Assembly (NCBI GenBank): GCA_018001935.1 | Contig: JAGNHB010000008.1 | Span: forward strand, 1 to 64,000 | Direction of reading: 5' to 3' | DNA from: Acidobacteriota bacterium | GTDB taxonomy: Bacteria > Acidobacteriota > JAAYUB01 | DNA length: 64,000 bases | Shown: piece by piece, positions 53,610 through 61,872 of the stretch | Numbering within the stretch: the stretch's first letter is position 1 | Layout: the number at the start of each line of letters is the position of its first letter | Translations under genes and position numbers: made by a program | Notes under the pieces: model-generated | What the model was told of the DNA's origin: nothing | The model's database searches: none | Seen by the model: the letters and a program-made list of their open reading frames with translations, nothing else

Positions 53610-53646
53610 AATCGGACCGATCCGTCGAATCCGACCGATCGGTCCG
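53610..53646. repeat. GATCGG-type inverted repeat upstream of pepD
   Basis: Perfect ten-base arms TCGGACCGAT (53611-53620) and its complement (53637-53646) enclose ATCCGACCGATC-like sequence also found at 47801-47843. The position between two genes suits an intergenic element. Confidence 0.7.
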
Positions 53647-53747
53647 AAAAAGCAGGAATTCACCGCAGGTTCGCTGCATCGGCGGCAGATCTGCCGCCCC
53701 GGCGCGGGGGGTGACGGAACCGCGCCGGCGCGGTCGGGCCGGCCGCC

Positions 53748-54299
53748 TCACTCGATGGGGGGGGGCGGGGCCTTTCTCGGGTTTCGCGGGATGCGGCGAT
53801 CCGGGGGCCGGTCCAGCGGGCGGTCCTTGCGGTCCTGCCGGAGCAGCTGCCGGAGGTGCTTCAACTCCTTGCGCTGCTCGGGGGTGAGCTGCCCCCGGAT
53901 GTCCAGCTGCATGATCACGGTGGCCCGGGCCAGTTCGCTCCGGGCGGCCAGCACCAGGTCCAGGGCGCCCAGCACCGCCTCGCGGGGGGCGTTGTCGTTG
54001 TCGGACACGCGGCCGAGGTCCATGGTGGCCTTGGTCAGCCGCCCCTTGAGGTCCACCAGTTTCTTGCTGTGGTCGAAAAAGATGGACTCGATCCGGTCCA
54101 CCTGGTCCGGCGTCAGTTTCAGGTCGTCCACCACCCGGGGGTGTTTCCACCACTTCCCGGGGAGTTCGGAAAAGGGGAGTTTCGCCGCGTCGGGGTCGGC
54201 CCCGGGGCCGGGTCCCGGCGCCTGTCCGAACGCCAGCCCGAGGGGGAACACGAGCAGGAGCAGCAGGGGCAGGGGGTGACGGTTTCGATGGGGTTTCAT
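53748..54299 (-). CDS. Periplasmic Spy/CpxP-like protein (LTxxQ-type)
   Basis: A 183-residue exported protein with a signal peptide (1-26, ending FGQA). The mature part is helical and has LKLTPDQVDRIESIF and RGQLTPEQRKELKHL, matching the paired LTxxQ motifs of the Spy/CpxP metal-sensing or chaperone group. The end is Pro/Arg-rich. It is third in an apparent operon after the sigma factor and its anti-sigma factor, 45 bases downstream of the latter, and could be a target or sensor of that system. Confidence 0.8.
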   Translation of the reverse strand: MKPHRNRHPLPLLLLLVFPLGLAFGQAPGPGPGADPDAAKLPFSELPGKWWKHPRVVDDLKLTPDQVDRIESIFFDHSKKLVDLKGRLTKATMDLGRVSDNDNAPREAVLGALDLVLAARSELARATVIMQLDIRGQLTPEQRKELKHLRQLLRQDRKDRPLDRPPDRRIPRNPRKAPPPPIE

Positions 54300-54344
54300 G
54301 GGTGTTTCCTCCGAATGCGGTTTTCCGTTCCCGGCGGCCCGGCG

Positions 54345-55016
54345 TCAGGCCACGAGACGGGAGACGGGCGCCGGGCCGGCGTCCAGCGACTTCTGGTTGG
54401 CGGGCCCTTTGTCGGGGGCCTTGACGGGGTTGCAACCGCCCCCGCCCTGCCTCTCGGGCTCCCACGCACCGAAGTCGTCCAGGAAGGAGGCCTCCTCCAT
54501 GGTCGAGGGGTCCAGGCTCAGGAGGTCGTTGACCTCCCGCAGCATGGTCTCCCCCTCCTGGTCGGTCCGGATGGGTTGGGCCGCCGACGGGGCGGCCGCC
54601 ACCGGCGCCGTCGGCCCGGAGACGACGCCGGTCACGGGTGCGGGGACCGGTTCCGGGGACGGGACGACCAGGGCGTGCCCGTGGGGGCGCAGCACCAGCC
54701 AGGCGCCCACCAGGCAGACCAGGATCGCGGAGACGGCCATCCCGGCACGGAGCGGGTTGAGCCGGGGGAAACCGAACCACGAACGCTCCCGGGAGGCCTT
54801 CTGCGCCTCGATCCGGGTCCACACGGCCCGGTTGAAGTTGTCCTTCGGTTCGATCCCCGGCAGGTGGTCCAGGGCGGCCCACATCCGGTCGATATCGGCG
54901 TTGAAATCCCGGCACTCCGGGCATTCTTCGAGATGCTTCCTCATGTCGGCCTCCTCCGCGGGACCCCGCGCGTTCTCCCTGAGCAGACAGGATTCCCGGT
55001 ACTGTTCGCAGTTCAT
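54345..55016 (-). CDS. Anti-sigma factor with zinc finger, first cassette
   Basis: A 223-residue membrane anti-sigma factor. The N-terminal zinc-binding ASD domain has His28, Cys32 and Cys35 (HLEECPEC), and Cys3. A single membrane helix lies at about 93-113 and the rest is outside, rich in Pro and Ala. Such proteins hold their sigma factor until a signal removes them. The ATG is one base after the stop of the sigma-factor gene. The second cassette, divergent, has its own version. Confidence 0.9.
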   Translation of the reverse strand: MNCEQYRESCLLRENARGPAEEADMRKHLEECPECRDFNADIDRMWAALDHLPGIEPKDNFNRAVWTRIEAQKASRERSWFGFPRLNPLRAGMAVSAILVCLVGAWLVLRPHGHALVVPSPEPVPAPVTGVVSGPTAPVAAAPSAAQPIRTDQEGETMLREVNDLLSLDPSTMEEASFLDDFGAWEPERQGGGGCNPVKAPDKGPANQKSLDAGPAPVSRLVA

Positions 55017-55017
55017 C

Positions 55018-55611
55018 TCACACCTCCCGTTCCGCCGCGGGGCCTTCCACCGCCAGGCCCATTTTCCGCAGCATGTCCCTCAACCGGAGCTTCCCGCGGT
55101 GGATGTGGGTCTTGATGGCCCCCAGCGAGCACTTCATGATCTGGGCGATCTCCTGGTACGAAAAGTCGTGGTACTTGCACAGCACGATGGCCGTTCTTTC
55201 CTTCTCGGGGAGGTTGCGGACCGCCTCGCGGACCAGGTCCGCCAGTTCCCGGTCCACCACCCGGTCCAGCGCCGAGGGGTTCCCTTCCGGGTGGGCGGCG
55301 TAGGTCCGCCCCGCCTCGGGGTCGGCCTCCGATTCGCTGATCCACCGTTTCTTCCGCTTCAGGTGCTTCAGGGACATGTTCGTCGCCACCGTGAAGAGCC
55401 AGGTGCTGAAACGGGCCGTCGGCTCATACCGATGCCGGGCCAGGTAAATGTTCACGAAGACGTCCTGGGCGATCTCCTCGGCCGCCGACCCGTTTTGAAC
55501 CAGGCGGTAGACGAAGTTGATCACGGGCTTGCGGTAACGGGTCATCAGCGCGTTGAACGCCCCGTCGTCCCCATCCCTGACCCGGACCATCAGTTGAGCG
55601 TCTGCGTCCAT
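55018..55611 (-). CDS. ECF-type RNA polymerase sigma factor, first cassette
   Basis: A 197-residue ECF sigma factor. Region 2 includes NGSAAEEIAQDVFVNIY and FSTWLFTVATNMSLKHL, and region 4 KERTAIVLCKYHDFSYQEIA with a DNA-recognition helix after SLGAIKTHIHR. The operon runs from here through the anti-sigma factor to the Spy-like gene. It faces a second sigma gene across a 145-base gap with TGAAAC motifs on both strands. GGAGGG precedes the ATG. Confidence 0.95.
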   Translation of the reverse strand: MDADAQLMVRVRDGDDGAFNALMTRYRKPVINFVYRLVQNGSAAEEIAQDVFVNIYLARHRYEPTARFSTWLFTVATNMSLKHLKRKKRWISESEADPEAGRTYAAHPEGNPSALDRVVDRELADLVREAVRNLPEKERTAIVLCKYHDFSYQEIAQIMKCSLGAIKTHIHRGKLRLRDMLRKMGLAVEGPAAEREV

Positions 55612-55756
55612 CGGACCCTCCGCGAACGTTCAACCCCGGGGCCCCGGGAAGGTTTCAGGTTTTTTCATTTGACTCCGCCCGGGCTTCATTGTCTAATTCA
55701 CCCCTGAAACTTTGGACCGGAACCTTCCATCATTCTATCACGAGGGTGCCTTCACC
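55612..55756. promoter_or_regulatory. Shared regulatory gap between two divergent sigma-factor genes
   Basis: Contains two TGAAAC motifs pointing outward: CTGAAACCTT on the minus strand (55658-55649) and CTGAAACTTT on the plus strand (55704-55713). TGAAAC is a -35 sequence of some ECF factors, such as Bacillus SigW. I see no good matching -10. A standard sigma-70 promoter also lies here (55669-55697). Confidence 0.45.
55669..55697 (+). promoter_or_regulatory. Sigma-70 promoter of the second sigma-factor gene
   Basis: TTGACT (55669-55674), 17 bases, then TCTAAT (55692-55697). The transcript would start near 55704, so the leader to GTG 55757 is about 52 bases and begins at the plus-strand TGAAAC motif. 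Confidence 0.65.
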
Positions 55757-56353
55757 GTGACCGCCACGCCGGAGCTTCTGGGCCTGATCGAACGGACGAG
55801 ATCCGGCGACATGGCCGCGTTCCGGGCGCTCTTCGAGCGGTACGCGAAAAGGGTCCTGAATTTTGGCTTCCGCATGACGGGGAGCCGGGAGGCGGCCGAG
55901 GAAATCGTCCAGGAGACCTTCGTAGCGGTCTGGAAGGGCCTCGGGGGGCTCAACGACCCCGACCGCTTCGAACCGTGGCTCTTCATGATCGCCCGCAATT
56001 TCGTTTACCAGGCCCACCGGAAGGACCGGGCGGGCCTGGTTTCCCTCGATGCGGTGGGCGAGGACGGCGAGCCGGCCGTCAAAGTGCCTGACCGGGGAGT
56101 CACCCCCGAGGCGTGGTGCGAGCAGTCGGAACTTCAGGCCGCGGCCATGGAGGCCATCGCCTCCCTGGAACCGAAATACCGCGAGGTGTTCGTCCTGGCT
56201 GTTCTGGAGGGATACAGTTACAAGGAAGTGGCCGGGATGGTCCAGCGCAAGGTGCCCTCGGTGAAGACGGACATCCACCGGGCGCGGCTCAAGATAAGGG
56301 AGAAACTGGGCCCCTTCCTGGCCGGAGGCGAGTCGGATGAACCCGGAGTGTGA
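55757..56353 (+). CDS. ECF-type RNA polymerase sigma factor, second cassette
   Basis: A 198-residue ECF sigma factor from GTG 55757; a TTG at 55712 is an alternative start but would overlap the expected leader. Region 2 has SREAAEEIVQETFVAVW and FMIARNFVYQAHRKDR, and region 4 EPKYREVFVLAVLEGYSYKE with the helix after PSVKTDIHRARL. Its end overlaps the anti-sigma gene by 17 bases. Together with the divergent cassette it makes a pair of full sigma/anti-sigma units in 3.6 kb. Confidence 0.93.
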   Translation: MTATPELLGLIERTRSGDMAAFRALFERYAKRVLNFGFRMTGSREAAEEIVQETFVAVWKGLGGLNDPDRFEPWLFMIARNFVYQAHRKDRAGLVSLDAVGEDGEPAVKVPDRGVTPEAWCEQSELQAAAMEAIASLEPKYREVFVLAVLEGYSYKEVAGMVQRKVPSVKTDIHRARLKIREKLGPFLAGGESDEPGV

Positions 56354-56870
56354 GCGAATCCTGGCGTGGATGTCGGAAAGCCTGGACGGCCAGGCGCCGC
56401 CGGAGGTGGAGCGGGAGTTCCGCGACCACCTGGCGGCGTGCCCGTCGTGCCGCGTCCAGGTCGGCCTCCAGATGCAGGCCGAGCACCTGCTGAAGACCTC
56501 CCTGCCCGTCCTGGAGCCCGGGCCGGCCCTCTGGACCCGGCTCGCCGACGCGGTCGCCCTGCCGCGCCCGTCCTTGCGGACCCTTCGTCGATGGGCCCTG
56601 GGACTCGCGGCCGCCTTGGCCTGCCTGATGGTCCTGGCGGCCCTCCCCATCGTCCGGGGCATCGGGAGGATGGAGGCGATGCACCGGGCCTGGCAGACCC
56701 GGACCTTCCAGGCCGAGATGGAAGGTTACCTCACCGGGCGGTCCGCCGTCATCGCGTCCGGGAACCCCTTTACCGCGCCGGGAACGGAAGCCCGGTCCCA
56801 GGACGAGCAGAACCCCTTCTCCCCCTTCACCCGCGCGGGGGCCCGAAATCCATTCGCGGAGATCAATTGA
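56337..56870 (+). CDS. Anti-sigma factor with zinc finger, second cassette
   Basis: A 177-residue membrane anti-sigma factor. His31, Cys35 and Cys38 (HLAACPSC), with Cys5, form the zinc site of the ASD domain. One membrane helix occupies about 86-105; a short outer tail rich in Asn, Pro and Phe follows. It overlaps the sigma gene by 17 bases, so the stoichiometry is probably held by coupling. The exported protein gene follows after one base. Confidence 0.9.
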   Translation: MNPECERILAWMSESLDGQAPPEVEREFRDHLAACPSCRVQVGLQMQAEHLLKTSLPVLEPGPALWTRLADAVALPRPSLRTLRRWALGLAAALACLMVLAALPIVRGIGRMEAMHRAWQTRTFQAEMEGYLTGRSAVIASGNPFTAPGTEARSQDEQNPFSPFTRAGARNPFAEIN

Positions 56871-56871
56871 G

Positions 56872-57318
56872 ATGAAACAGCCTTTTGTTTGGAAACCCTT
56901 TGCAGTCATTGCTTTCGCCTTCCTCTTCCTGGTCCCGGCCCCTCCGGCCCAGGACACCGCGGAGGAAAAGCTGGCCATCGCCCGTTCCCTGCACGAACAG
57001 ATGTCCCTCTGCATCCAGAAAGGCGACTACCCCAAGCTGGAGGAAGGGTTCCGCAAGCTCATCGGCCTCCGCCTCCAGGGCCGGTACGAGAAGGCCGTGG
57101 TGGACGAGGTCCAGATCCTGTCGGAGCAACTGGTCCGCCGTGGCGCGCTGGACGTGGCCATGAGCCTGGTGGACTCCGCCCTGGCCGCCCTCAGGGAAAA
57201 GGAGAGCCAGTCCCGCCTGCTCAAGGAGAAAGGTCTTCTCTACAAGCAGCAGGGGAAAACCGACAAGGCCATGGAGATGTTCGAGGCCGCGCGAAAGATC
57301 GAAACCGCGGCCCCGTGA
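56872..57318 (+). CDS. Small exported helical protein in the second sigma cassette
   Basis: A 148-residue protein with a signal peptide (1-26) and a helical, TPR-like mature part; the last repeat reads KGLLYKQQGKTDKAMEMFEA. No family name can be given. It begins one base after the anti-sigma gene and probably ends that operon. It holds the same place as the Spy-like gene in the divergent cassette, so it may be a sensor or target. Confidence 0.75.
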   Translation: MKQPFVWKPFAVIAFAFLFLVPAPPAQDTAEEKLAIARSLHEQMSLCIQKGDYPKLEEGFRKLIGLRLQGRYEKAVVDEVQILSEQLVRRGALDVAMSLVDSALAALREKESQSRLLKEKGLLYKQQGKTDKAMEMFEAARKIETAAP

Positions 57319-57372
57319 TCCCGGGGACCCCCCGGGGAGAGTGCACCCCATCATCGCGAGAGGAGAATGACC

Positions 57373-58035
57373 ATGAAGAAAGTCGGCGTGGTACTGTCCG
57401 GATGCGGGGTCTACGACGGGTCCGAGATCCACGAGGCCGTCCTGACCCTGCTCGCCCTCGACCGGAAGGGCTTCGAAATCGTCTGCCTGGCGCCGGACGC
57501 CCCCCAGGCGGACGTGGTGGACCACCGGACCGGTTCGGCGGCCCCGGAGAGCCGCAACATCCTGGCGGAAGCCGCCCGCATCGCCCGCGGGAAGGTCCGT
57601 GACCTCGCCGGCGCCCGCCCGGACGAACTCGACGCCCTGGTCTTCCCCGGGGGCTTCGGGGCGGCCAAGAACCTTTGCACCTTCGCTGTGCAGGGCCCCG
57701 ACTGCAGCGTCAACCCCGACGTCCGGCGGCTCGTCCTCGGGATGCACGCCGCCGGCAAGCCCCTCTGCGCCCTCTGCATCGCCCCGGCCCTCCTCGCCAA
57801 GGTGCTGGGCGACGCGGGTGTCCGGGTGACCCTCACCATCGGCAACGACCCGGGGACGGCGGAAGCCCTCCGCAAGGCCGGCGCCCTGCACCAGGACTGC
57901 CCCGCCGACGGGTGCGTGGTGGACGAGGCGAACCGGGTGGTGACGACGCCGGCCTACATGAGGGCCGGGCGGATTTCCGAGGCCGCGGACGGGATCGACG
58001 CCGCGATTTCCGCTCTCGCGCGGCTGATCGGGTGA
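57373..58035 (+). CDS. elbB: ElbB, DJ-1/PfpI-type isoprenoid biosynthesis glyoxalase
   Basis: A 220-residue DJ-1 superfamily protein with close resemblance to E. coli ElbB. VVLSGCGVYDGSEIHEAVL opens it, PGGFGAAKNL is central, LCIAPALLAK includes the nucleophile-region Cys, and VTTPAYM is near the end. ATG 57373 has AGGAGA at good spacing; ATG 57367 is also in frame. Glyoxalase activity is reported for the E. coli protein. The stop overlaps the LOG gene GTG, starting a three-gene overlapping run. Confidence 0.94.
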   Translation: MKKVGVVLSGCGVYDGSEIHEAVLTLLALDRKGFEIVCLAPDAPQADVVDHRTGSAAPESRNILAEAARIARGKVRDLAGARPDELDALVFPGGFGAAKNLCTFAVQGPDCSVNPDVRRLVLGMHAAGKPLCALCIAPALLAKVLGDAGVRVTLTIGNDPGTAEALRKAGALHQDCPADGCVVDEANRVVTTPAYMRAGRISEAADGIDAAISALARLIG

Positions 58036-58652
58036 GCCCGCAACCCGGCCGTCCGGGGGAGGCGGCCCTTCCCGCGCCGGAAGGCCCCCGGTCGGTGACG
58101 GTTTTCGGCAGCTCGCTCCCCGGCAACGGGATGCCGGAGTACCAGACGGCCTACCGCATCGGGTACCTCCTGGGTGCCGCCGGCTGGACCGTGGTGAACG
58201 GCGGTTACGGCGGCACCATGGAAGCATCCGCCCGGGGCGCCCGGGACGCCGGCGGACGGACCGTCGGGGTCACCGTGACCCGGTTCAGGGCCACCGGTCC
58301 CAACCCCTACCTGGACACCGTCATCGAGGAACCGGACCTCTTTGCGCGACTTTCGCGGCTCATCCGCCTCGGGGAGTGGTACGTGGTCCTTCCCGGAAGC
58401 ACGGGCACCCTCGTGGAACTCGCCCTGGTCTGGGAATTCCTCAACAAGGGGTTTTCTCCGCGAAAAACCGTCCTGGCCGACCGGTGCTGGTCGCCCCTTC
58501 GGCAGGCCCTCCCGCCCGAAGCCGAGACGGGGCGCTGGCTGGAGACGGGCGCCGCCGCACCTCCCGAGGGCTCGCTCTGCTTCTGCGCCGACCTCCCCGA
58601 CGCGGTGGAGGCTGTCCTCTCCCGCCGGGGATTCCCCGGCTCCACGTTATGA
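58032..58652 (+). CDS. LOG-family (TIGR00730-like) protein
   Basis: A 206-residue Rossmann-fold protein of the lonely-guy/lysine-decarboxylase-like group. VNGGYGGTMEASARGA and LPGSTGTLVELALVWEF match the family nucleotide-binding motifs (GGxGTxxE). Members include cytokinin-activating phosphoribohydrolases and nucleotide 5'-monophosphate nucleosidases; the reaction here is not fixed. The start GTG 58032 overlaps the elbB stop by four bases, and its stop TGA overlaps the ATG of the kinase gene. Confidence 0.88.
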   Translation: MSPQPGRPGEAALPAPEGPRSVTVFGSSLPGNGMPEYQTAYRIGYLLGAAGWTVVNGGYGGTMEASARGARDAGGRTVGVTVTRFRATGPNPYLDTVIEEPDLFARLSRLIRLGEWYVVLPGSTGTLVELALVWEFLNKGFSPRKTVLADRCWSPLRQALPPEAETGRWLETGAAAPPEGSLCFCADLPDAVEAVLSRRGFPGSTL

Positions 58653-61600
58653 CCGGCGCGGACAAGCCCATGAAGGTCGATGGGCGTAAACTGTTTCTGC
58701 GCTTTCTGTGTCTCCTCGTGACGGGGACCTCCCTCGTCACCGGCGCGCTCGCCCTTTCACCCGACAAGGGAATGACCCAGTACCTTCACGCCGTCTGGAG
58801 CACGCGCAGAGGCCTGCCCCAGAACACCGCCCACGCTATCCTGCAGACGCGGGACGGTTACCTCTGGATCGGCACCCAGCAGGGCCTCGCGCGATTCGAC
58901 GGCGTGTCCTTCCGGATTTTCAACCGCGAGAACACCCCCGCCCTCCGGAAGAACCTGATCTCCCGCCTGTGCGAGGGCGCCGACCGGTCCCTCTGGATCG
59001 GGACCTTCGGGGCCGGCCTGCTGCGCTGCCGCGACGGGCGGTTCACCGCGATGGACCCCTCGACGGGCCTGAGCAGCAGCTTCATCTACAGCCTGTGCAA
59101 CGACGACGACGGCTCGGTCTGGGTCGGCACCGACAGCGGGCTGGACCGGGTGCGGGGCGGACGGTGCGAGGATTATCCCGGGAAGGCCCAGCGACCCCGT
59201 ACCGGGGTCCGGTCCCTGGCGAGGGACCGGTGGGGCTGGCTGTGGATCGGCGCCGACAGCGGGCTGATGCGTTACCGGAACGGGACCTTCGAGCGCGTTC
59301 CCCTCCCTGCCGAACTCCAGAACTCCAGCATCCTGGCCTTGCTCGTCTCCCCCTTTGACAACCGCCTCTGGGTCGGGACCAACAAGGGCCTCGCCTGGCT
59401 CTCGGCGGGGCAGTTCCACGCCTGCACCCCTGCGGAGGGCCTTTCCAGCCCCTTCGTGGAAGCGCTTGCCACCGACCGGCACGGGAACGTCTGGGTCGGG
59501 ACGCACGACGGGGGCCTCAACCGGTACCGGGACGGGCGGTTCCAGTGCATTCGTCACACGGACGGCCTCCCCAGCGACATGGTCCTCTCCCTGCACGAGG
59601 ACACGGAAGGGGGCCTGTGGGTCGGCACGAACGAAGGGATCGACCGGATCGGCGACGCGAAGTTCACGGTGCTCACCACCCGGGAGGGACTGACGAACAA
59701 CCAGGTCCGCACCGTCTTTCAGGACGGCGCCCGAAACCTCTGGGCCGGCACCCACGGGGGCGGGCTCAACCGGATCGGCCCCGACGGGTCCGTCCGGGTG
59801 TACGGGGTCGCCGAGGGCCTTTCCGACGGCTTCGTGTACGCCATCGGCGAGAGTGCGGACAGCGAGATCTGGGTGGGAACCATGAACGGGGGCCTCTACC
59901 GCGTCACCGACGGGAAGGCGGCGCTCATCTCCGGCCCCAGGGAGAACAACCCAAGGGGCATCCGGGTGATTTACCGGGACAGCCGCAACCGGATGTGGAT
60001 CGGCACCTACCAGGACGGCCTCGAACTCTACCAGGACGGGAAACTGACGTCTTTTCCCGCACAGGACCTTTTTGCGGGGATGCTCATCCGTTTCGTCCTG
60101 GAGGACCGCCGGGGCCGGCTCTGGATCGGGACCCACAAGGGCGTCTTCGTCATGGAGGACCGCCGGACCTGGCGGTACACCACGGCCCAGGGGCTGTCCG
60201 CCAACGAGACCATTTTCGCGTTCCAGGACCGGGAAGGGGAGATCTGGGTCTCCACCCTCGACGGCGGGCTGAACCGGTTTTCCGCCGATGCGGGTCGGTT
60301 CCGCTCCTACACCACGAAGGACGGCCTCTACAACGACATGATCTTCTGCATCCTCGAGGACGACGACGGCCGTTTCTGGATGACCAGCAACCAGGGGATC
60401 TTCCGGGTCGACAAGAGCGCCTTCCGGGATTACGACGAGGGGCGGGTCCCGCGCATCCCCTGCATCGCCTACACGGAAAAGGACGGGCTCCTCACCGCCG
60501 AGTGCAATGGCGGCTCCCAGCCGTCCGGGGTCCGCGCCGCCGACGGCCGGCTCTGGTTTCCCACCAAGAAGGGGTTGGCCTCCATCGATCCCCGGAACAT
60601 CCTCGTCAACCGCATCGCCCCTCCCGTGGCCGTGGAAGAGGTGTCCATCGACGAGCGCGCACACCCCGTCCGCGACTCGGTGGACGTCCCCGCCGGCGCC
60701 CGCACCCTCGAGATCCGGTTCGCCGCCCTCACCTTCGTCTTCCCGGAGAGTGTCCGGTTCCGGTACTGCCTGGAAGGCTACGACGCCCGGTGGTACGAGA
60801 CCTCGGAGGAACGCAAGGCGAAGTACGCCAACCTCCCGCCGGGCGACTACGTGTTCCGGGTCACCGCCTGCAACAGTGACGGCGTGTGGAACCCCACGGG
60901 CACGGCGATCCGCTTTACCGTTCGCCCCCTCTTCGTGCAGACCTGGTGGTTCTACGGCCTGTGCGTTCTCGCCGGGACCCTCGCCGTCGGCGGCCTCTTC
61001 CGCCTCCGCCTCCGGGCCATCCAGCGCCGCCACCGTGAACTCGAGCGCCTGGTGGAGCAGCGGACCTGGGACCTGCAGGAAGAGAAGAACCGGACGGAGA
61101 ACGCCCTCAGCGAGGTCCGGGTGCAGAAGGACATCGCCCAGGAAGCCCTCCGCCTGAAGACCGACCTGATGCACATGGCCGTCCACGACCTCAAGAACCC
61201 GCTTCAGACCATCCTGGGGTACTCCGAGCTGATCCCCAGGCGCCTGGAGGAGAAGGGCACCGTCCTGCGGATGTCCAATTCCATCAACCTGTCGGCGGAT
61301 CGCATGCTGAACCTCATCAACAGCCTGCTGAAATCCGCCGCCATCGAGAACGGGAAGATCACCCTGAACCGTCGCTGCGTCTCCCTCAACCGGGTCCTCC
61401 ACGAGGCGCTCGAGGGAAATCGCGTCCGCAGCGAGGGGAAGAACCAGCGGGTGGAGGTCGAGACCGACCCCGACGTGGTCGTGCGGGGCGACGAAGAGCG
61501 GCTCCGGGAGGTGATCGACAACCTCGTCGACAACGCCATCAAGTACGCTCCGCCCGGCACCCTCATCCGCGTCCGGTTGACGCGCGAGAACGGGTTTGCC

Positions 61601-61852
61601 CTGTTCCGCGTGCAGGACGAGGGCCCGGGGCTCACCGAGGAGGACCAGAAGCACCTCTTCGAGAGCTTCCACCGCCTGAGCGCCAAACCGACGGGCAGCG
61701 AGCCTTCCACCGGGCTCGGGCTTTCAATTGTCCGCAAGCTCGTGGAGCTTCACGGGGGGAGGGTTTACGCGGAGAGCACCTACGGGCTGGGATCGGTCTT
61801 CGTGGTGGAGCTGCCGCTGGCGCCGGAAGGGGAGGGCGCGGAAGGTTCGTGA
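58649..61852 (+). CDS. Giant two-component sensor kinase with double beta-propeller
   Basis: A 1067-residue hybrid-type sensor. After a short membrane or signal segment (about 14-30) come 14 W-[IV]-GT repeats (for example WIGTQQGLARFDG and WVGTHDGGLNRYRDG), enough for two seven-bladed propellers (about 45-665). A Y_Y_Y domain (about 690-755), a membrane helix (about 765-785), a HisKA with His near 845 (MAVHDLKNPL) and a HATPase with NLVDNAIKY, DEGPGL and GLGLSIV follow. There is no receiver or HTH domain, unlike Bacteroides hybrid systems, so a separate regulator is needed. The ATG overlaps the LOG stop. Confidence 0.93.
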   Translation: MTGADKPMKVDGRKLFLRFLCLLVTGTSLVTGALALSPDKGMTQYLHAVWSTRRGLPQNTAHAILQTRDGYLWIGTQQGLARFDGVSFRIFNRENTPALRKNLISRLCEGADRSLWIGTFGAGLLRCRDGRFTAMDPSTGLSSSFIYSLCNDDDGSVWVGTDSGLDRVRGGRCEDYPGKAQRPRTGVRSLARDRWGWLWIGADSGLMRYRNGTFERVPLPAELQNSSILALLVSPFDNRLWVGTNKGLAWLSAGQFHACTPAEGLSSPFVEALATDRHGNVWVGTHDGGLNRYRDGRFQCIRHTDGLPSDMVLSLHEDTEGGLWVGTNEGIDRIGDAKFTVLTTREGLTNNQVRTVFQDGARNLWAGTHGGGLNRIGPDGSVRVYGVAEGLSDGFVYAIGESADSEIWVGTMNGGLYRVTDGKAALISGPRENNPRGIRVIYRDSRNRMWIGTYQDGLELYQDGKLTSFPAQDLFAGMLIRFVLEDRRGRLWIGTHKGVFVMEDRRTWRYTTAQGLSANETIFAFQDREGEIWVSTLDGGLNRFSADAGRFRSYTTKDGLYNDMIFCILEDDDGRFWMTSNQGIFRVDKSAFRDYDEGRVPRIPCIAYTEKDGLLTAECNGGSQPSGVRAADGRLWFPTKKGLASIDPRNILVNRIAPPVAVEEVSIDERAHPVRDSVDVPAGARTLEIRFAALTFVFPESVRFRYCLEGYDARWYETSEERKAKYANLPPGDYVFRVTACNSDGVWNPTGTAIRFTVRPLFVQTWWFYGLCVLAGTLAVGGLFRLRLRAIQRRHRELERLVEQRTWDLQEEKNRTENALSEVRVQKDIAQEALRLKTDLMHMAVHDLKNPLQTILGYSELIPRRLEEKGTVLRMSNSINLSADRMLNLINSLLKSAAIENGKITLNRRCVSLNRVLHEALEGNRVRSEGKNQRVEVETDPDVVVRGDEERLREVIDNLVDNAIKYAPPGTLIRVRLTRENGFALFRVQDEGPGLTEEDQKHLFESFHRLSAKPTGSEPSTGLGLSIVRKLVELHGGRVYAESTYGLGSVFVVELPLAPEGEGAEGS

Positions 61853-61872
61853 TGTTTCACGTGAAACATCAC
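61849..61872. other. parS centromere-like site (ParB-binding palindrome)
   Basis: The core TGTTTCACGTGAAACA (61853-61868) equals the widely conserved parS sequence, and the perfect palindrome extends to 24 bases. It lies between convergent genes and contains the stop codon of each: TGA of the kinase at 61850-61852 and TGA of rsmG at 61871-61869. parA and parB are not in the window. Nearness to dnaA (52 kb) and rsmG supports the call. Confidence 0.9.

Noticed and set aside
55724..55740. GGAACC at 55719 as an ECF -35 for the second sigma gene
   Set aside because: No fitting -10 at 16-17 bases, and a well-formed sigma-70 promoter lies upstream.
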